Positions 51,491-61,457 are shown, numbered from the stretch's first letter. The stretch: 64,000 bases of DNA from Acidobacteriota bacterium (GCA_019639195.1 JAHBSI010000002.1:248001-312000); one strand, 5' to 3'. Translations and numbers: made by a program. The notes: generated by a model not told the origin, from the sequence alone.

Positions 51491-52542
51491 CCTTGCGAAA
51501 GATAGAATTTGACCTCCTTGCGTCGGCTACGAGCGTGTCCGACATCGGCCGGACCGCATGGGCTGACCCTCGGCCTCGTGTGGCAAGGGTTGGCGATATT
51601 GTCGCTGTTCGAGCATTGAATGAGAGCCGCTCCTACGGAATGCTTGAAACGCCAAGCGGCCGTCTCGCCCGCATCAAGGCCGGCAGCGTGATCTGTGGGG
51701 TCCTCGGGGAGAGACGCGCTCTCAAGGGTATTGTCGGCGAGATTCCTGCATTTATCGGTGAGGGCGACCACCTAACTGTCTTGAATCTGGGCGGTGTTAT
51801 CGGCCAAAAGACCGGTGTAAGCTCCTCACTTGGGACCGTTGTCGATGTAGAGGTGCTCGGGAGCGTTTGCGATGCCGACGGCCGAGTACAGAATATCGCG
51901 GACGACGCCCTACCGACGGCCGACGAACTCGCGTCGTCTGCACCGGTGATCCTCGTCGCAGGAACCTGCATGAACTCAGGAAAGACCGTTGCGGTTGCCG
52001 AGATCATTCGGGAGGCCTCGCTAAGAGGCCTGAAGGTCGCCGGAGTGAAGTTTACCGGTGTTGCTTGCCTCCGTGACACCTTGGAAATGCAGGACAACGG
52101 GGCTTTCGCTACAGTTAGTTTCCTGGACTTTGGACTTCCGTCTACCGTAGGACACGCCGATCTGGAGAAAGTGGCCATTGGGGCATTGAATCATCTCAAT
52201 TCCCTTTCGCCCGACTTGATCGTTGCGGAACTCGGAGATGGCGTCATGGGCGGGTACTCGGTTGAGAATCTCCTTGCGTCCGCGAAGCTCATGTCTGCCG
52301 TGAAAAAGATCGTTTTTTGTGCGTCCGACTTCGTTGGCGTGGTTGGCGGCTTGACCGTCCTGAAGGAGTTTGGGCTCCGGCCGGATATTATTGCGGGCTC
52401 GGTCACTGACTCTTTAATGGGCGAAGACTCGATTCGGGAACGCTTTGCGATCGAAGCGGCGAACGCTCGAAATGACGGCGCAAGGCTCTTTGCCCTAGCT
52501 TCACAGTTTTCCGGGCAAACCGTGGAGGCGGCCGTATGCTGA
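51487..52542 (+). CDS. P-loop protein of unknown function in the arginine operon (DUF1611-like)
   Basis: A 351-residue cytoplasmic protein. A Walker A loop reads GTCMNSGKTVAVA near residues 158-170, with an N-terminal domain of about 150 residues that is strand-rich and a P-loop domain containing IVAELGDGVMGGYSVENLL and VFCASDFVGVVGGLTVLKEFGL. The P-loop with an Asn/Ser-containing lid resembles DUF1611/MobB-type or dethiobiotin synthetase-like NTPases. It overlaps argR by 4 bp and argC by 7 bp, so it is firmly part of the arginine operon. Its substrate is unknown. Confidence 0.75.
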   Translation: MTLRKIEFDLLASATSVSDIGRTAWADPRPRVARVGDIVAVRALNESRSYGMLETPSGRLARIKAGSVICGVLGERRALKGIVGEIPAFIGEGDHLTVLNLGGVIGQKTGVSSSLGTVVDVEVLGSVCDADGRVQNIADDALPTADELASSAPVILVAGTCMNSGKTVAVAEIIREASLRGLKVAGVKFTGVACLRDTLEMQDNGAFATVSFLDFGLPSTVGHADLEKVAIGALNHLNSLSPDLIVAELGDGVMGGYSVENLLASAKLMSAVKKIVFCASDFVGVVGGLTVLKEFGLRPDIIAGSVTDSLMGEDSIRERFAIEAANARNDGARLFALASQFSGQTVEAAVC

Positions 52543-53570
52543 CGAAGATAAGGATCGGCATTCTTGGGGGTTCGGGTTACGGAGGCAGCGAGCTTCTTCG
52601 ACTCCTGCTGTTTCATCCGAATGCCGAGATCGTCTATGTGACGGCAAATGAGCACGCCGGAAAGAGTGTGTCTGCCGTACACAAGAATCTCCTCGGGTTT
52701 ACGGACCTGGAATTCTCCAAAACTCGCGAAGATCTTTCAGAGCTGCCGGATGTCGACGTTGCATTTTTTGCGATGCCGCACGGTGCGGCAATGTCGCTTG
52801 TTGGCACCTTGCCGATTGGCACAAAGGCGATCGACCTTTCAGGCGACTTCAGGATCGATGATGCCGAGGTCTTCGCGAAAGCCTACGGCCGCGACCAGAC
52901 TGCCGCCGAGCTGCAGAAAAAATTCACATATGGGATCCCCGAACTCTTTCGCGCCGAAGTGGCCAAAGCGCAATTTGTCGCTAATCCAGGATGTTTTGCG
53001 ACCGCCACGATCCTTGCCCTTGCACCGCTGTCCGCAAATCGTCTAAGCACCGGCAGGATAATCGTCGATGCAAAGACGGGATCGTCGGGTTCGGGTGCGA
53101 AGGCGGCCGCAAACACCCATCACCCTCAGCGATCCAACTCGTTTTACGCCTATAAACCGTTTACTCATCAACACTTACCGGAGATCGAGCAGTGCTTGTC
53201 GCGGGTAGGCTCGGTTGATTCTTCTCTCGTTTTCATGACGCACAGCATGCCCGTTTCGAGGGGTATCTTTGCATCTTGTTATGCAGAAGCGAGGAATGAA
53301 ATGACGACAGCGGACGTCGCAGATGTCTTTCGCGACTTCTACGCTGACAGTCGCTTCGTTCGGATAGTTGAGACCTCACCCGACATCAATTGGGTCAAGA
53401 TGACGAACTTTTGCGACATCGCCGTGCATTCGGACGGCCGCACCATTGCTGTCTTTTCCGCGATCGACAATCTTGTAAAAGGAGCCTCCGGTCAGGCGAT
53501 CCAGAATATGAACCTTATGTTTGGCCTTGACGAAATGACCGGCCTGCTTTTTCCAGGTACTAATCCCTAA
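52536..53570 (+). CDS. argC: N-acyl-gamma-glutamyl-phosphate reductase
   Basis: A 344-residue NADP-dependent reductase of arginine synthesis that forms acyl-glutamate semialdehyde. GGSGYGGSELLRLLLFHP at residues 11-28 is the nucleotide-binding site, ANPGCFATATI near 150 carries the nucleophilic Cys, and HHPQRSNSFYAYKPFTHQHLPEIEQ near 198 is family-typical. It overlaps the P-loop gene by 7 bp and argD by one base (TAATG). Confidence 0.93.
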   Translation: MLTKIRIGILGGSGYGGSELLRLLLFHPNAEIVYVTANEHAGKSVSAVHKNLLGFTDLEFSKTREDLSELPDVDVAFFAMPHGAAMSLVGTLPIGTKAIDLSGDFRIDDAEVFAKAYGRDQTAAELQKKFTYGIPELFRAEVAKAQFVANPGCFATATILALAPLSANRLSTGRIIVDAKTGSSGSGAKAAANTHHPQRSNSFYAYKPFTHQHLPEIEQCLSRVGSVDSSLVFMTHSMPVSRGIFASCYAEARNEMTTADVADVFRDFYADSRFVRIVETSPDINWVKMTNFCDIAVHSDGRTIAVFSAIDNLVKGASGQAIQNMNLMFGLDEMTGLLFPGTNP

Positions 53571-54733
53571 TGACAACCGAAGAAATATTTCAATCCGAGC
53601 GCGAATTTCAAGTCGCGACATACTCAAAGCTTGACCTCGCGATCGTTCGAGGCCGCGGGCCGTGGGTCTGGACGTCAGACAACGATAAGTATCTCGATCT
53701 TTATGGTGGTCATGCTGTTTGTGCGGTCGGCCATTCACATCCGGAAGTGGTCGCTGCCATAACGGAGCAGGCGGAAAAGCTGATGTTCTACTCAAACGTC
53801 GTTTATTCAGACATTCGTGCAGACGCCGCGCACAAGTTGGTTTCCGTCGCACCAACATCACTTACCAAGGTCTTTTTTTGTAACTCAGGAACCGAGGCAA
53901 ACGAGAATGCCATGCGGATCGCGAGGCTCGCCACGGGTAGGACAAAGATCGTCTCGTTCGAAAAAGGCTTTCACGGGCGAACGGCCGACTCGATCTCCGC
54001 GACATTTCTCGGCAAATATCGAACTCTTGGAGAACCAAACGTTCCGGGCCACGTGTCAGCAGAGTTTGGCGATTCCGACGCGATTGCGGCCGTGATCGAC
54101 GCCGAAACTGCGGGCGTACTCATCGAGCCGATCCAATCAATGGCAGGAGTTCGTGAAGCGACACCTGAATACTTTCAGCAACTGCGCAAGAAATGCGACG
54201 AGGTCGGTACGGTGTTGATCTTTGACGAGGTTCAGACCGGCGTCGGCCGCGCCGGCGAATGGTTCTTTGCCGGAAGCAAGGCCGCCGGAGGTGTTGTTCC
54301 CGACATTGTTTCCCTTGCAAAATCACTTGGCAGTGGCGTTCCCGTAGGTGCCTGCCTTGTAACCGAAGATCTAGCCGCCTCCATCAAAGAGAACGACCTT
54401 GGAACAACATTCGGCGGCGGAATGGTCGCAATGGCGGCTGCAAAAGCCACACTTGAGGTCATTGAACGCGAAGGCCTGCTTGAAAATGCTCGGAATATCG
54501 AAAGCTGGGTAAGAAATGTTTGCTCCAGGAATCCAATGGTGAAAGCGGTTCAGGGCAAAGGCTGCCTGCTTGGGATCGAGGTCCAGGGCGGTGCCCGGCC
54601 ACTTTATCAAAAGCTCCTGGATGCAAAGATCATCACGGGACTAAGCAGCGATCCAAACGTTCTTCGCCTTCTGCCGCCTTTGAGCGTTTCGCAAAGCGAG
54701 ATCGAGATATTTGCGGAGGCTCTGAACAAATGA
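53570..54733 (+). CDS. argD: Acylornithine aminotransferase
   Basis: A 387-residue PLP-dependent class III transaminase. LDLYGGHAVCAVGHSHPEV, FFCNSGTEANENAMRIAR, FEKGFHGRT, LIFDEVQTGVGRAGEWF, and SLAKSLGSGVPVGAC containing the PLP Lys are present. It converts acyl-glutamate semialdehyde to acyl-ornithine. Its end overlaps the transcarbamylase start by 4 bp (ATGA). Confidence 0.93.
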   Translation: MTTEEIFQSEREFQVATYSKLDLAIVRGRGPWVWTSDNDKYLDLYGGHAVCAVGHSHPEVVAAITEQAEKLMFYSNVVYSDIRADAAHKLVSVAPTSLTKVFFCNSGTEANENAMRIARLATGRTKIVSFEKGFHGRTADSISATFLGKYRTLGEPNVPGHVSAEFGDSDAIAAVIDAETAGVLIEPIQSMAGVREATPEYFQQLRKKCDEVGTVLIFDEVQTGVGRAGEWFFAGSKAAGGVVPDIVSLAKSLGSGVPVGACLVTEDLAASIKENDLGTTFGGGMVAMAAAKATLEVIEREGLLENARNIESWVRNVCSRNPMVKAVQGKGCLLGIEVQGGARPLYQKLLDAKIITGLSSDPNVLRLLPPLSVSQSEIEIFAEALNK

Positions 54734-55722
54734 AGCATTTTCTCTCGACCGGACACCTTAGTCTCAGCCAGATCGAAGAGTTGCTCGACGCAGCGATGGC
54801 TTTCAAGGCCAACAGGCGCGTGACAAATGAGCTCGCGGGCCGATCCGTAGCACTCGTCTTTCTAAACCCGTCACTTCGAACAAGAGCGTCGATGCAGATC
54901 GCAGTTTACGAACTTGGCGGCAACCCCGTGCTCATCGAACCGGGCTCAACTTCCTGGTCTATCGAATATCAGGACGGAGTTGTGATGGATGGCGGTAAGA
55001 CAGAACACATTGCGGAGTTCGTTCGCGTCTTGAGCCGGTATGTGTCGGCCATCGGCGTGCGTACCTTTGCCGAACTAAAGGATTGGGCTCACGAGCGGAC
55101 CGATCCCGTTCTGAGTGCTTTCGCAAAATACGCAACAGTGCCCGTGATTAATCTCGAATCTGCGATGCATCACCCGTGTCAGGCGATGGCCGACATGCTG
55201 ACGATCCGCGAAAGGTTCGTACCAGAGAAAAAGCGCGTCCTTTTGACCTGGGCGTGGCATCCAAAAGCTCTTCCGATGGCGGTTCCAAACAGTTTTGCAC
55301 TTGCGGCCGCTCAATCGGGGCACGATATTACGATCGCGAATCCCGAGGGCTATGACCTGGATGACGAACTGATCAGCCAAGTTCAGCGTTGCGCCGAGTC
55401 TGCCGGCGGCAGTTGTCGGACGGTGACCGAGCCCGAGATAGCGTTTGAGGAAGCAGATGTTGTTTACGCAAAGAGTTGGGCACCCGCTGCCTTTTATGGA
55501 CAGCCTGACGCGGCCCATGCCAGCGAACTTCGTGACCAATGGATGGTTACCGCCGACAGGATGGCGCGGACGGCCAACGGCATTTTTATGCACTGCCTGC
55601 CGGTAAGGCGAAATGTGATCGTAACGGACGAGGTCCTGGATTCCCCAAACTCCCTTGTCATTGACGAGGCCGAGAATCGGCTGCATGTTCAAAAGGCGAT
55701 CCTCGCCTCATTATTCAAATAG
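54730..55722 (+). CDS. N-acylornithine carbamoyltransferase (AOTCase/SOTCase type)
   Basis: A 330-residue carbamoyltransferase that carbamoylates an acylated ornithine, so arginine would be made through acyl-citrulline. The family is clear from SLRTRAS (48-54), WSIEYQDGVVMDGGKTEHIAEF (76-97), WAWHPKALPMAVPNSF, HCLPVRRNVIVTDEV and DEAENRLHVQKAI with the Lys that is carboxylated in homologues. At the position where acetyl-specific enzymes have Glu92 and succinyl-specific ones Pro90, this protein has Thr91, so the acyl group is uncertain. Confidence 0.88.
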   Translation: MKHFLSTGHLSLSQIEELLDAAMAFKANRRVTNELAGRSVALVFLNPSLRTRASMQIAVYELGGNPVLIEPGSTSWSIEYQDGVVMDGGKTEHIAEFVRVLSRYVSAIGVRTFAELKDWAHERTDPVLSAFAKYATVPVINLESAMHHPCQAMADMLTIRERFVPEKKRVLLTWAWHPKALPMAVPNSFALAAAQSGHDITIANPEGYDLDDELISQVQRCAESAGGSCRTVTEPEIAFEEADVVYAKSWAPAAFYGQPDAAHASELRDQWMVTADRMARTANGIFMHCLPVRRNVIVTDEVLDSPNSLVIDEAENRLHVQKAILASLFK

Positions 55723-55728
55723 GACGTT

Positions 55729-56616
55729 ATGGAGATCGAATCCTTAGACCTGCTTCGCGAGGCATTGCCGTACATACAACGGTTTGCCGGAACGACCTTT
55801 GTCATTAAGTTTTCCGGCAAGATCACGGAGGACGCTGCAAACCTCGCTTCGCTATCCGAAGAGATAGGATTGCTTCACGAGGTCGGCATTCGCGTCTGCG
55901 TCGTGCATGGCGGTGGCAAGCAGCTGACGGAGCTGGCCGAGAAGCTCGGCGTTATCCAGAAGGTCGTCGGCGGACGAAGAGTGACGGACGACGAGACCCT
56001 CGAGCTCGCGAAAATGGTCTTTCGCGGGAAGATCAACACCGAGATCCTTGCCCAGTTCCGCAAAAGAGGAATTAAGGCGGTCGGCCTTTCCGGGGTTGAT
56101 GGAGGTGTTCTGACCGCCGAAAAGAGGCCGCCGAAAAGCGTGCTCGATCGCTCGACGGGCGTTACGGACATCGTGGACTTCGGCCACGTCGGCGACGTCG
56201 TCCATATAGACGCTTCCCTTATCGAAGTGATGCTGAACAGCGGATATCTGCCTGTCCTTTCTTCTCTGGGAGCGGACGACCATGGGCAGGTCTTCAACAT
56301 AAATGCCGATACGATCGCGGCGGAGATCGCCGTCGTATTAAAGGCGGAAAAGTTGATCCTGCTCTCAGACGTTAACGGGATCTACCTAGATCCCGCGGAT
56401 GCTTCAACGAAAATATCGCGTTTGCCGATTGCCGAGGCTCGCGAATTGATCGAGACAGGCAAGGCGACGGGCGGGATGATCCCAAAGCTCGAAAGCCTGA
56501 TATCGCTTATTGAACGCGGTGTCCATTCCGCTCACGTCATAGACGGACGGAAAGCGAACGCGGTCCTTGCCGAGGTGTTTACGGACGAAGGCACGGGGAC
56601 AATGGTCGTGAAATAA
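55729..56616 (+). CDS. argB: N-acylglutamate kinase
   Basis: A 295-residue amino-acid kinase that phosphorylates acyl-glutamate. FVIKFSGKIT near residue 25, VVHGGGKQLTELAEKLG, GLSGVDGGVLTA, NINADTIAAEIAVVLKAEKLILLSDVNGIY and GGMIPKLESLISLIERGV are the family motifs. It is the last gene of the arginine operon, followed at once by a bidirectional terminator. The AGGA ribosome site overlaps the previous gene's stop. Confidence 0.93.
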   Translation: MEIESLDLLREALPYIQRFAGTTFVIKFSGKITEDAANLASLSEEIGLLHEVGIRVCVVHGGGKQLTELAEKLGVIQKVVGGRRVTDDETLELAKMVFRGKINTEILAQFRKRGIKAVGLSGVDGGVLTAEKRPPKSVLDRSTGVTDIVDFGHVGDVVHIDASLIEVMLNSGYLPVLSSLGADDHGQVFNINADTIAAEIAVVLKAEKLILLSDVNGIYLDPADASTKISRLPIAEARELIETGKATGGMIPKLESLISLIERGVHSAHVIDGRKANAVLAEVFTDEGTGTMVVK

Positions 56617-56645
56617 AAAAGCAGGCGAAATGCCTGCTTATCTTT
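56612..56645. terminator. Bidirectional terminator between argB and tRNA-Leu
   Basis: AAGCAGGC (56619-56626) and GCCTGCTT (56632-56639) form a perfect 8-bp stem around GAAAT. The plus side is followed by ATCTTT and the minus side by TTTTTTATTT, so it can stop argB on one strand and the tRNA transcript on the other. Confidence 0.85.
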
Positions 56646-56648
56646 GAT

Positions 56649-56733
56649 TGGTGCTCAGGGCGAGACTCGAACTCGCACGGATCGCTCCACACGCCCCTCA
56701 AACGTGCGCGGCTACCAATTACGCCACCTGAGC
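56649..56733 (-). tRNA. tRNA-Leu (anticodon GAG)
   Basis: The minus strand folds as a class II tRNA: acceptor GCTCAGG/CCTGAGC, D arm around GGCGTAATTGGTAGCC, anticodon stem CACGT/GCGTG with loop TTGAGGG (GAG at 34-36), a long variable arm and T arm GCGAG-TTCGAGT-CTCGC. The CCA end is encoded (ACCA at 56652-56649). It reads CUC/CUU leucine codons. Confidence 0.92.
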
Positions 56734-56759
56734 TTGAATTGTCAATCTAAACCGAACTT

Positions 56760-57182
56760 CTATTTGTTCGCCGCCGGTGCAGCATTTGAATCTGCCGCCG
56801 GGGCCGAAGCATTTGCGTTAGCCGCCGGAGCTGTGTCATTAGCACTGGTGTTCGCCGCCGGAGCCGCTGGAACTGAATTAGCGTTCGAGTTCGCCGCAGT
56901 CGAAGCCGGAGTTTCAGCCGGTGTCGCAGGATTCGCGGAAAGCACTGACACATTCCCGTTAAATGCCGGCATCGAGATAAGCAATGCCGAGATCATAAAG
57001 ACGACGGCAGCGACGATCGTGATCTTTGAGAGGATCGTCGTTGTCCCTCGCGGAGTCAAGGCTGAACTCGAAATATTGCTCGTGAACAACGCTCCGGCGT
57101 CCGTTTTACCCGGCTGCAGGAGAACTGCGCCGACGAGCACGACACACGAGATAAAAAACAAAATATAAAGTACGTATAGCAA
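56760..57182 (-). CDS. secG: Protein translocase subunit SecG
   Basis: A 140-residue inner-membrane protein of the Sec translocon. Two helices are visible at about residues 1-22 and 53-75, separated by the conserved LLQPGKTDAGALF and LTPRGTTTILSKIT. The last 60 residues are an Ala/Asn/Pro-rich tail not found in E. coli SecG (110 residues), probably periplasmic or a genome-style extension. It follows tpi by 25 bp, the usual tpi-secG order. Confidence 0.92.
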   Translation of the reverse strand: MLYVLYILFFISCVVLVGAVLLQPGKTDAGALFTSNISSSALTPRGTTTILSKITIVAAVVFMISALLISMPAFNGNVSVLSANPATPAETPASTAANSNANSVPAAPAANTSANDTAPAANANASAPAADSNAAPAANK

Positions 57183-57207
57183 CTTTTTCTATCAACTCCC
57201 GTCCCGA

Positions 57208-57963
57208 TCACTTATAGTTTACTATCTTCGCAAAACTATCCGCATCGAGGCTCGCACCGCCAACCAAGGCACCGTCAACATCCGGCTGACTCATCAACTC
57301 GCCGATATTCTCAGGTTTGACCGAACCGCCGTAGAGGATCCGAACCGAGGCCGCAACGTCATTGCCGTGATCTTTCCCGACGAGACTGCGGATGTGGCTG
57401 TGCATTTCTTGAGCCTGTGCAGGCGTCGCGGTTTTACCCGTGCCGATCGCCCAGACAGGCTCGTAAGCGATTATGATACGGTTCATCTCGTCGAGTGTCA
57501 AACCTGAAAGCCCGGCTGAAAGCTGTCCACCAACGATATTTTCGGCATTGCCCGATTCACGTTCGGCGAGTGATTCACCAACGCAAACGATCGCCTTCAA
57601 GCCGGCCTCAAGAGCGGCTTTCGTCTTTAAATTTACGGAGCCGTCTGTTTCGCCAAAAAGCTGACGGCGTTCGGAATGCCCAATTATCGCGTACTTGCAG
57701 CCGACATCTTTCAGCATTGCGGGCGCTACCTCGCCGGTTAACGCTCCGAACGAATTCTGAGTCGCACAATCTTGCGAAGCGACACCAATGTTCGAACCCT
57801 CTAACCGGTCAGCTACCGTCTTCAACGCGGTAAAAACAGGAGCGATGACGACCTCACAATGTGTCGCGTTAGCGACCAGCGGCTTAAGTGCAAGAGCCGT
57901 GTCGACCGCGTCGGCAAGCAGCTTATACATCTTCCAGTTTCCGGCAATTATTGGCTTTCTCAT
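57208..57963 (-). CDS. tpiA: Triosephosphate isomerase
   Basis: A 251-residue TIM barrel glycolytic enzyme. NWKMYK (residues 7-12), the catalytic His in [15 protein letters not shown], the catalytic Glu in [14 protein letters not shown] and the C-terminal [11 protein letters not shown] phosphate loop are present. It belongs to the gap-pgk-(yitT)-tpi-secG run on the minus strand. Confidence 0.93.
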   Translation of the reverse strand: MRKPIIAGNWKMYKLLADAVDTALALKPLVANATHCEVVIAPVFTALKTVADRLEGSNIGVASQDCATQNSFGALTGEVAPAMLKDVGCKYAIIGHSERRQLFGETDGSVNLKTKAALEAGLKAIVCVGESLAERESGNAENIVGGQLSAGLSGLTLDEMNRIIIAYEPVWAIGTGKTATPAQAQEMHSHIRSLVGKDHGNDVAASVRILYGGSVKPENIGELMSQPDVDGALVGGASLDADSFAKIVNYK

Positions 57964-57968
57964 AAGGT

Positions 57969-58835
57969 TTAGTGCAGCAGAGTGCGTTTGAGCAATCCGC
58001 CGTCCACATCGTTTAACGAGTGTGTGGTGATAAACGCCGCCCTGTCAACCTCTTTAATCGCGGCCTTTACAACCCCGATCTCAAGACGCGTGACCACGCA
58101 GTAAAGGATCTCTCTATCCTCTTCACTTACACCGTGCCCACCAAGCCCACCGCCACCCTTAAAGACCGTTACCCCACGCAAAAGCCGCTGGGTGATCACC
58201 TCCCGGATCTCCTTGTAGTGGGGCGATACGATCGTTATGGCTGTGTACTCCTCAAAACCATGAAGGAGAAAATCAAGGGCCTTTGTCGCGGCGGCATAAG
58301 TGAGTATCGAATAGAGTGCAGGTTCGATCCCAAGCGAAAGAGCTGCGGCCCCAAAGATGATGACGTTCAAGAGCAATATTACATCCCCGACGTTCAAGAT
58401 ATACACGCGCCGACTCACCAGCAACGCGGCGATCTCGGTCCCGTCGAGCACTGCACCGCCTCGGATCGCAAGGCCAATGCCCGCACCGATAAAGAGCCCT
58501 CCGAAGATCGCCGTCAGAAGCTTGTCGGACGTTACATCGGGAAAGTCGATAAACGCGAGGCACAGCGAAAGCCCCAGTATCCCGAGGCCGCTCTTGATCC
58601 CAAATCTCAGGCCAAGTTGGTAATATCCGACGACTACAAAGGGTAGGTTAAGCAGAACGAGTAAGATAGGCAGCGGAAAGCCGAAAACGCCCGACACGAG
58701 CATCGAAATTCCGGTTACTCCGCCGTCAATAAAATGACTGGACAACAGGAAGCCTTTGATACCCATGCCGGCAAGGAAAATGCCGACAAGGATCAGAATA
58801 ATGTTCCTGGCTTCAGCTTGTAGGGTCTTCTCCAT
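57969..58835 (-). CDS. YitT family membrane protein
   Basis: A 288-residue protein with five or six helices and a C-terminal DUF2179-like domain (about residues 215-280, [34 protein letters not shown]). [23 protein letters not shown] is the YitT signature. Function is not established in bacteria. It lies inside the glycolytic run between pgk and tpi, with only 5 bp to the tpi start, so it is translated with those enzymes. Confidence 0.85.
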   Translation of the reverse strand: MEKTLQAEARNIILILVGIFLAGMGIKGFLLSSHFIDGGVTGISMLVSGVFGFPLPILLVLLNLPFVVVGYYQLGLRFGIKSGLGILGLSLCLAFIDFPDVTSDKLLTAIFGGLFIGAGIGLAIRGGAVLDGTEIAALLVSRRVYILNVGDVILLLNVIIFGAAALSLGIEPALYSILTYAAATKALDFLLHGFEEYTAITIVSPHYKEIREVITQRLLRGVTVFKGGGGLGGHGVSEEDREILYCVVTRLEIGVVKAAIKEVDRAAFITTHSLNDVDGGLLKRTLLH

Positions 58836-58920
58836 TCTGCTCAGAGATCGCTTTCAACCACTAGCGCAGGCTGACAGTATACAGTCCAAACCAACGGTAG
58901 CTACCAACGAAAGGCTTGGA

Positions 58921-60165
58921 TCATTTGTCGTCGAGGGCCGCGACGCCCGGCAGGATATCACCTGCAAGGAACTCGAGCGTTGCGCCGCCGCCGGTAGAAA
59001 TGTGGGAAATATGATCTTCCAGTCCGGCCTGTTTAATAGCGGCTACTGAATCGCCGCCGCCGACTATCGATGTCGCACCGTTGTCGGTTGCTTCCGCAAC
59101 GGCCTTTGCCACCGCGATCGTTCCTTGATCGAATGGCTTCTCTTCGAACATCCCCATCGGTCCGTTCCAAACTATCGTCTTTGCTCCCTGAAGAGCATTC
59201 GCAAATATTGCCGAGGTCTCGACTCCAATATCGAGGCCAACGTGCCCGGCGTTCGTAAAATCGATCGGGATCGTCTTTTGCGAATTCAGAGGATCGACAC
59301 TATCGACGACCTGATGGTCCGTCGGCAGCAGCAATTCAACACCAGCTTCTTTTGCTCGAGCCTCGATCTCCAGGGCTGTCTCGAGCTTGTCATTCTCAAC
59401 AAGCGATTTTCCGATCGTATAGCCGTTCGCTTTGAAGAAGGTGTAAGCCATCGCCCCGCCAATGAGCAATTTGTCCACTTGTCGCTGGATCAGCGAATCG
59501 ATCACCGGTATCTTGTCGGATACCTTGGCACCGCCGAGGATCGCCACGAAAGGCCGTTCGGGATTGCCAAGAACGCGGCCCAGGTAGTCGAGTTCCTTTT
59601 CCATTAGAAGGCCCGCAACACAAGTCTCAACAAAGTGTGTGATCCCTTCGGTTGATGCGTGCGCGCGATGTGCCGTCCCGAACGCATCGTTTACGTAGAT
59701 GTCGCACAAAGAGGCAAGTTCCTGGGCAAACGCCGCATCGTTCTTCTCTTCCTCCGCGTGAAGGCGAAGATTCTCAAGCAAGATCACATCACCTTCGCCC
59801 AAAGCGTCAACAGAGGACCGAATATCGTCTCCGACACATTCCGACGCGAAGCTGAGTTGCTTGATCTCGGGTATCTCCGCCGAGATCTCCTTTAGCTTCC
59901 CAAAAACCGGCTCGAGCGAGAATTTCTTCGGGTCGAAAGGCTTCCCCGCCTCTTCTGCCTTTTTCTTTTCCTTCATCGGCCGGCCAAGATGCGACGCCAG
60001 TATCACCCTTGCGCCACGGCCTGCAAGATCACGAATCGTCGGGACCGCCGCTCGAATTCGGGTGTCATCCGTAACCACGTCTTCTTTCACCGGGACGTTA
60101 AAATCGACCCGCACGAAAACGCGTTTGCCACTAACATCTATATCTCTGATCGTCTTCTTCTGCAT
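58921..60165 (-). CDS. pgk: Phosphoglycerate kinase
   Basis: A 414-residue kinase making ATP from 1,3-bisphosphoglycerate. RVDFNVPVKEDVVTDDTRIRAAVPTIRDL at residues 18-46, ASHLGRP, and FVAILGGAKVSDKIPVIDSL are N-domain features; the C-terminal domain ends with IVGGGDSVAAIKQAG and STGGGATLEFLAG. The length is normal. It lies downstream of gap. Confidence 0.93.
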   Translation of the reverse strand: MQKKTIRDIDVSGKRVFVRVDFNVPVKEDVVTDDTRIRAAVPTIRDLAGRGARVILASHLGRPMKEKKKAEEAGKPFDPKKFSLEPVFGKLKEISAEIPEIKQLSFASECVGDDIRSSVDALGEGDVILLENLRLHAEEEKNDAAFAQELASLCDIYVNDAFGTAHRAHASTEGITHFVETCVAGLLMEKELDYLGRVLGNPERPFVAILGGAKVSDKIPVIDSLIQRQVDKLLIGGAMAYTFFKANGYTIGKSLVENDKLETALEIEARAKEAGVELLLPTDHQVVDSVDPLNSQKTIPIDFTNAGHVGLDIGVETSAIFANALQGAKTIVWNGPMGMFEEKPFDQGTIAVAKAVAEATDNGATSIVGGGDSVAAIKQAGLEDHISHISTGGGATLEFLAGDILPGVAALDDK

Positions 60166-60256
60166 TTATACCTAACGATTCTCATGAGGCCGAATGCCCG
60201 GCCCCGACTAGAACTGATAAAAGAATGGCGGCCGTTTTCGCAGCCGCCTCTCGATT

Positions 60257-61264
60257 CTAAATGCCCTTTGCGGCAATATATCTTACGAGATCGCGTACAC
60301 GGCAGGAATAGCCCCACTCATTGTCGTACCAGGACAACACCTTGAGCGTATTGCCGTCGAGAACGGTCGTATATTCCGCGTCGACAATCGACGAGTGCGA
60401 ATTTCCGCGATAATCGATCGAAACAAGCGGCTCATCGCTGACCGAAAGAATGCCCTTCAGGCGGCCGGCGGCCTCTTCGCGGAACGCATTGTTGACCTCG
60501 TCCTTTGTGGTCGCTTTCTCAACATTCATCACAACATCAACGATCGAGACGTTCGGGGTCGGCACGCGGATAGAAATACCTTCAAAACGGCCCTTGAGCT
60601 CCGGAATCACGAGTGCGACCGCCTTTGCGGCACCGGTCGAGGTCGGGATCATCGAGATCGCCGCAGCTCTCGCACGCCGCAGGTCTTTGTGCGGCAGGTC
60701 GAGCAGCTGCTGATCGTTCGTGTAGCTGTGGATCGTGTTCATCAAGGCATTCTTGATGCCGAAACGGTCGTGAATGACCTTCGCCAGCGGCGCAAGACAG
60801 TTCGTCGTGCAGGAGGCGTTCGAGATAATGTGATGATGAGCCGGATCATAAACTTCTTCGTTTACGCCAAGGGCTATCGTCACATCCTCACCTTTCGCAG
60901 GGGCGGAGACCACAACTTTCTTCACCGAGCCGCGTAGATGCTTGCCCGCGTCGGCAGCATTGGTAAACCTGCCCGTAGATTCAATAACGATCTCGGCACC
61001 CACAGATTCCCAGTCGATCGCGGCCGGATCTTTCTCGCTAAACACCTTGAATGTGTCGCCTTCGACCGTAATTGAGCCGTCACCGGCAGTGATCTTGTGG
61101 TCAAGATTGCCCATCACTGAGTCATATTTGAGCAAATGAGCCAGTGTTTTCGTGTCCGTCAGGTCGTTTACCGCAACGAGATCGATATCGTTGTCATTCA
61201 GCCATGTTCGCACAACCGACCGCCCGATCCTGCCAAATCCGTTAATGCCAACTTTGATTCCCAT
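60257..61264 (-). CDS. gapA: Glyceraldehyde-3-phosphate dehydrogenase
   Basis: A 335-residue phosphorylating [20 protein letters not shown] (residues 7-21) binds NAD, the catalytic Cys is in [12 protein letters not shown] near 153, with the His in the following segment. I chose ATG 61264 ([11 protein letters not shown]) with AGGAG 10 bp upstream; a start seven codons earlier is possible but not conserved. It heads the glycolytic run. Confidence 0.93.
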   Translation of the reverse strand: MGIKVGINGFGRIGRSVVRTWLNDNDIDLVAVNDLTDTKTLAHLLKYDSVMGNLDHKITAGDGSITVEGDTFKVFSEKDPAAIDWESVGAEIVIESTGRFTNAADAGKHLRGSVKKVVVSAPAKGEDVTIALGVNEEVYDPAHHHIISNASCTTNCLAPLAKVIHDRFGIKNALMNTIHSYTNDQQLLDLPHKDLRRARAAAISMIPTSTGAAKAVALVIPELKGRFEGISIRVPTPNVSIVDVVMNVEKATTKDEVNNAFREEAAGRLKGILSVSDEPLVSIDYRGNSHSSIVDAEYTTVLDGNTLKVLSWYDNEWGYSCRVRDLVRYIAAKGI

Positions 61265-61457
61265 TCTACTAAGTCTCCTAAGCAAAAGTGCGTATGATTA
61301 AACGCCTACGATACTAAATCACAAGGCGAAACTCAATTTGCAAAACTTTACCGTCCTCAGAAGATAGTTGAAACAAACAAAATTTTGCTGGCGTAATACC
61401 CGTTTAGATTTTTTACGGTAAACTTGTATCTCGCACTTATACCGGAGCAAATAGATA

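Noticed and set aside
61286..61457. Promoters in the divergent gapA/TolC gap
   Set aside because: A weak TTGAGT-17-TATCGT pair on the minus strand fits gapA but the match is too poor to list as a feature.
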